Shown here piece by piece: positions 62,301 to 64,000 of a DNA stretch of 64,000 bases. Positions within the stretch are counted from its first letter, which is position 1. Each line of letters opens with the position of its first letter. Origin of the DNA: Panonychus citri. Taxonomy: Eukaryota; Arthropoda; Arachnida; Trombidiformes; Tetranychidae. Under the pieces are notes generated by a model. The model made no database searches, was not told where the DNA came from, and saw nothing but the letters and a program-made list of their open reading frames with translations. The translations under genes and the position numbers were made by a program. The stretch spans positions 1,488,001 to 1,552,000 of the forward strand of contig NW_026515545.1 in assembly GCF_014898815.1 (NCBI RefSeq). Reading direction: 5' to 3'.

Positions 62301-64000
62301 TATACGCTTATTTGGCTTCAATTTCATTCAGAATTCATTCATAGAGATATTAATACATTTATCTGTAGATGAGAAGGGATAAAATTCTGATGGGAATATC
62401 CTTAGGGTGAAAAAGAAAGAGAAATACAAAGAAAAGTGGATAACAAGAATTTCTTTCTCTCTCTCTCTTCTCTCTCTCTCAACTTTAGATAGAAACTGGG
62501 CTTGGTTGATATAAGGGTGGGAAGAAAAATTTACCGTTAACTTTCAAAGGAAAATGTTTACAGAGATAAATGATAATCTGATATCATGGAAAATGAATAC
62601 TTTGTAAACTGATCACATTTCACTTACAACTATTAACAATATCATTAACTGACCGATTTCATGATAATTAGTTATGAATTTTCAATCATATTCGTTAAGT
62701 GAGTTGATTTGTGTGTTCCATTGTTTGCTTTGATGATTTGATAATTGATGAAATTTTCTATTGATTTACTAATTGATTCTATCGTTTAATTGTTATGATG
62801 GGTTTTCTCTTTTACCGTTATATTGACTTGCATGATAACTTTTCCATGATGATGATCAATCGATATGCATCAATGATCATGTAGATTCACCTGAGAGATT
62901 GAATTGAAAAAAGGAAAACTAATTTCAATTGTTATTGTTACTTGGAAATTGTAACTTTCTATTATAAGATTAAGACTAACCCCACCCAAAGGTAACTTAT
63001 TATCAAGGTGAAAATGATGGAAGGTGATGAAAGGAGATTGTAGAGGAATACATAAATTTTATCAGGTAAAAGAATCATAATAATCCATATTATCATCATG
63101 ATGATGTTTTTTGTATGAATATATTTGAATGAGGGATTTGGTGGTGATGATAAAAAAAGCAAATATTACAAAGTATCACAAAAGACAAATATATATATTT
63201 GTGTGTGATATAAAAGTTACATTGGAAAAGGAAAACAAAGATGATGATGAGGATGGAGAAAGTCAAAAATGAATATGAGAAGATGAAGAAAAAATCAGAT
63301 ATAAACAAATATTAAGGAGGAAGAAAAAAAAATGGATGAATGGTGATAGTAAACTTGCTCGTGACTATTGATAGGAAACTGTTATCAAAGGTTGTTTAAA
63401 GTGGCATGTTCAGGGTGAGGGATGAAAAAGATGAGGATGAAGATGAAGATGAAGATGAAGATGATCAGGATGAGGATGAGGATGATAATGGTTCATCAAA
63501 CAAATAGGGTAACATTAGATTTGGGTTTTGAGTGGTTGAGAAATGGAGAGAGGAAGAGAGGGAGAGAGGGAGAGGATGATGATGAGAAAATGTTCTTTGG
63601 ATAAAAATGGAAAGTATTTGGATCTAAATTGGATCATCTCAAGAGTGAAGGTTGAGAAAGAAGATGAAGATAAAGATAGAAATTGCATGATAAAAGATGA
63701 TGAAAAATGATGATAAAGATTCATCATTAAATAGATCATCAATAATGAGGAGTTGAAAGAGAGAGAGAGAGAGAGAGATGATATTATAAATTACCTTTAT
63801 ATCAAATAGTAAAGATTGACCATCACAAACTTGACCATAATAATTGTATCACCTGTAAGTTTTATCTTTACTTTTTTTCATCTTCTTTTTTGTTTTTTTT
63901 TCTATTTCATTGACTAACAAATAAATTGACCAATAGGCCAACGAATCTCAAATAAGACTGTACAGTGGCCGTAAACCAGGACTCCAAATTCTTGGACTTA
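41316..64000 (+). CDS. beat (beaten path)-family Ig protein, 3' end beyond the window
   Basis: Secreted or membrane-anchored immunoglobulin-domain protein of the beat family, ligands of Side receptors in axon guidance. Exons: 41316-41400 (signal peptide), 57851-58068, 58866-58998, 61084-61217, 61421-61640, 61730-61878 and 63937-64000 (runs off the edge). Every junction is in phase. The signal is MIQLKQITNLINSSSLIILY plus IIIILITLG. Ig1 spans exons 2-3: VVLYCDYDLEGLGLYSVKWY and EGSYACEVST, the classic beat signature. Ig2 spans exons 4-5: INLTCISG and LSWYINDRK, then GLFVTKLGLVF. Exons 6-7 repeat the Ig2 pattern (LYLNCTSHSK, LSWFINEDK, then GLQILGL) with the same intron phases. A signal-peptide exon 16 kb upstream is inferred from phase and hydrophobicity; the Ig exons are certain. 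Ordinary beat proteins have two Ig domains. Confidence 0.88.
44261..44488. mobile_element. inverted-repeat element (MITE-like or foldback)
   Basis: Left arm 44261-44329 and right arm 44423-44488 are imperfect reverse complements over about 67 bp. They share AGGGCATTTC at the outer ends, CTTTATTGTTTTT inside, and TATTCAGACTCC at the inner ends. The central 93 bp is unique. TTA flanks both ends (TTAC before, TTAG after) and may be a target-site duplication. There is no coding capacity, consistent with a non-autonomous TIR element or a long hairpin. Confidence 0.6.
44790..44806. repeat. (AC)n microsatellite
   Basis: Eight AC dinucleotides in the long beat-like intron. Confidence 0.9.
46368..46390. 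repeat. (ATC)n microsatellite
   Basis: Seven to eight ATC units in the long beat-like intron. Confidence 0.95.
46530..46555. repeat. 26-bp perfect palindrome of GAT/ATC units
   Basis: ATGATGATGATGATC-type units invert at the central GATC (46541-46544), making a perfect 26-bp self-complementary run. It probably arose from an inverted microsatellite. Confidence 0.9.
47038..47059. repeat. (CAT)n microsatellite
   Basis: Seven CAT units in the long beat-like intron. Confidence 0.95.
47605..47630. repeat. (TC)n microsatellite
   Basis: About 13 TC units; the longest of many CT/GA runs scattered through this window. Confidence 0.95.
58069..58865 (+). other. beat-like intron 2
   Basis: AT-rich 0.8-kb intron inside the Ig1 coding region; donor GTAAGT, acceptor TTCTCTCAG. 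No other feature. Confidence 0.85.
58999..61083 (+). other. beat-like intron 3
   Basis: 2.1-kb phase-1 intron between the Ig1 and Ig2 exons. It holds GA runs near 60327-60341 and CT runs near 60978-60991, and AGAACTTTTTT at 59318. No gene recognised. Confidence 0.85.
63430..63486. repeat. compound GATGAA/GATGAG repeat
   Basis: About 57 bp of purine-rich hexamer units inside beat-like intron 6. It creates a false Met/Lys-rich open frame. Confidence 0.9.
63759..63778. repeat. (GA)n microsatellite
   Basis: Ten GA units in beat-like intron 6. Confidence 0.95.

Larger units (their letters stand above)
61879..63936 (+). other. beat-like intron 6
   Basis: 2.1-kb phase-0 intron splitting the duplicated Ig2-like unit. 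It contains CT runs near 62456-62480, a GATGAA/GATGAG repeat at 63430-63486 and a (GA)n at 63759-63778. No gene recognised. Confidence 0.8.

Noticed and set aside
63422..63604. Met/Lys-rich open frame
   Set aside because: Translation of the GATGAA repeat; it sits within beat-like intron 6.
1..64000. tRNA, rRNA, viral or full-length transposon genes
   Set aside because: No cloverleaf with B-box, rRNA core, reverse transcriptase, transposase or viral protein motif was seen in any frame.

Overview
This window is eukaryotic, AT-rich, spliced DNA. Donors and acceptors follow GT..AG, introns range from about 65 bp to 16 kb, microsatellites are abundant, and the genes are compact. A beaten-path (beat) immunoglobulin gene, an arthropod-type family, together with beta-spectrin, type I FAS, SLC26, S6K and CDK10 relatives, points to an arthropod. 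The compact layout and base composition would suit an acariform mite (a spider-mite-like lineage), but that placement is inference.

Thirteen protein genes can be read, twelve of them in strictly alternating orientation. From left to right they are: beta-spectrin (-, N-terminal part only), TMEM177 (+), DZIP1/iguana (-), mitochondrial EF-G1 (+), p70 S6 kinase (-), CDK10 (+), an SLC26 anion transporter (-), NPRL3 (+), Mediator subunit 11 (-), a type I fatty-acid-synthase-like gene (+), a secreted histidine acid phosphatase (-) with a small EGF-like secreted gene nested in its first intron (-), and a beat-family gene (+) that runs off the right edge. Every minus gene is therefore head-to-head with the next plus gene, giving six divergent pairs.

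From 41.4 to 57.85 kb there is no coding sequence. It is best explained as the first intron of the beat gene, because a signal-peptide exon at 41316-41400 ends in exactly the phase required by the first Ig exon at 57851. The intron holds microsatellites and a 0.23-kb inverted-repeat element.

The most notable observations are: (i) a 284-bp segment with promoter, leader exon and splice donor, duplicated almost perfectly upstream of both beta-spectrin and DZIP1; (ii) a FAS-like protein with intact KS, KR, ACP and TE signatures but substituted MAT, DH and ER active sites; (iii) a phase-matched duplication of the second-Ig exon pair in the beat gene, suggesting a third Ig domain or mutually exclusive exons; (iv) the EGF gene nested in the phosphatase intron; and (v) single-base frame breaks in DZIP1 and FAS, which could be assembly indels or real decay.

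Functionally the neighbours are mostly unrelated housekeeping genes: cytoskeleton, mitochondrial translation and COX assembly, cilium, cell cycle, and TOR signalling. S6K is a TORC1 target and NPRL3 is a TORC1 inhibitor (GATOR1), so two TOR-pathway genes lie within 12 kb. Nothing here shows that they are co-regulated.
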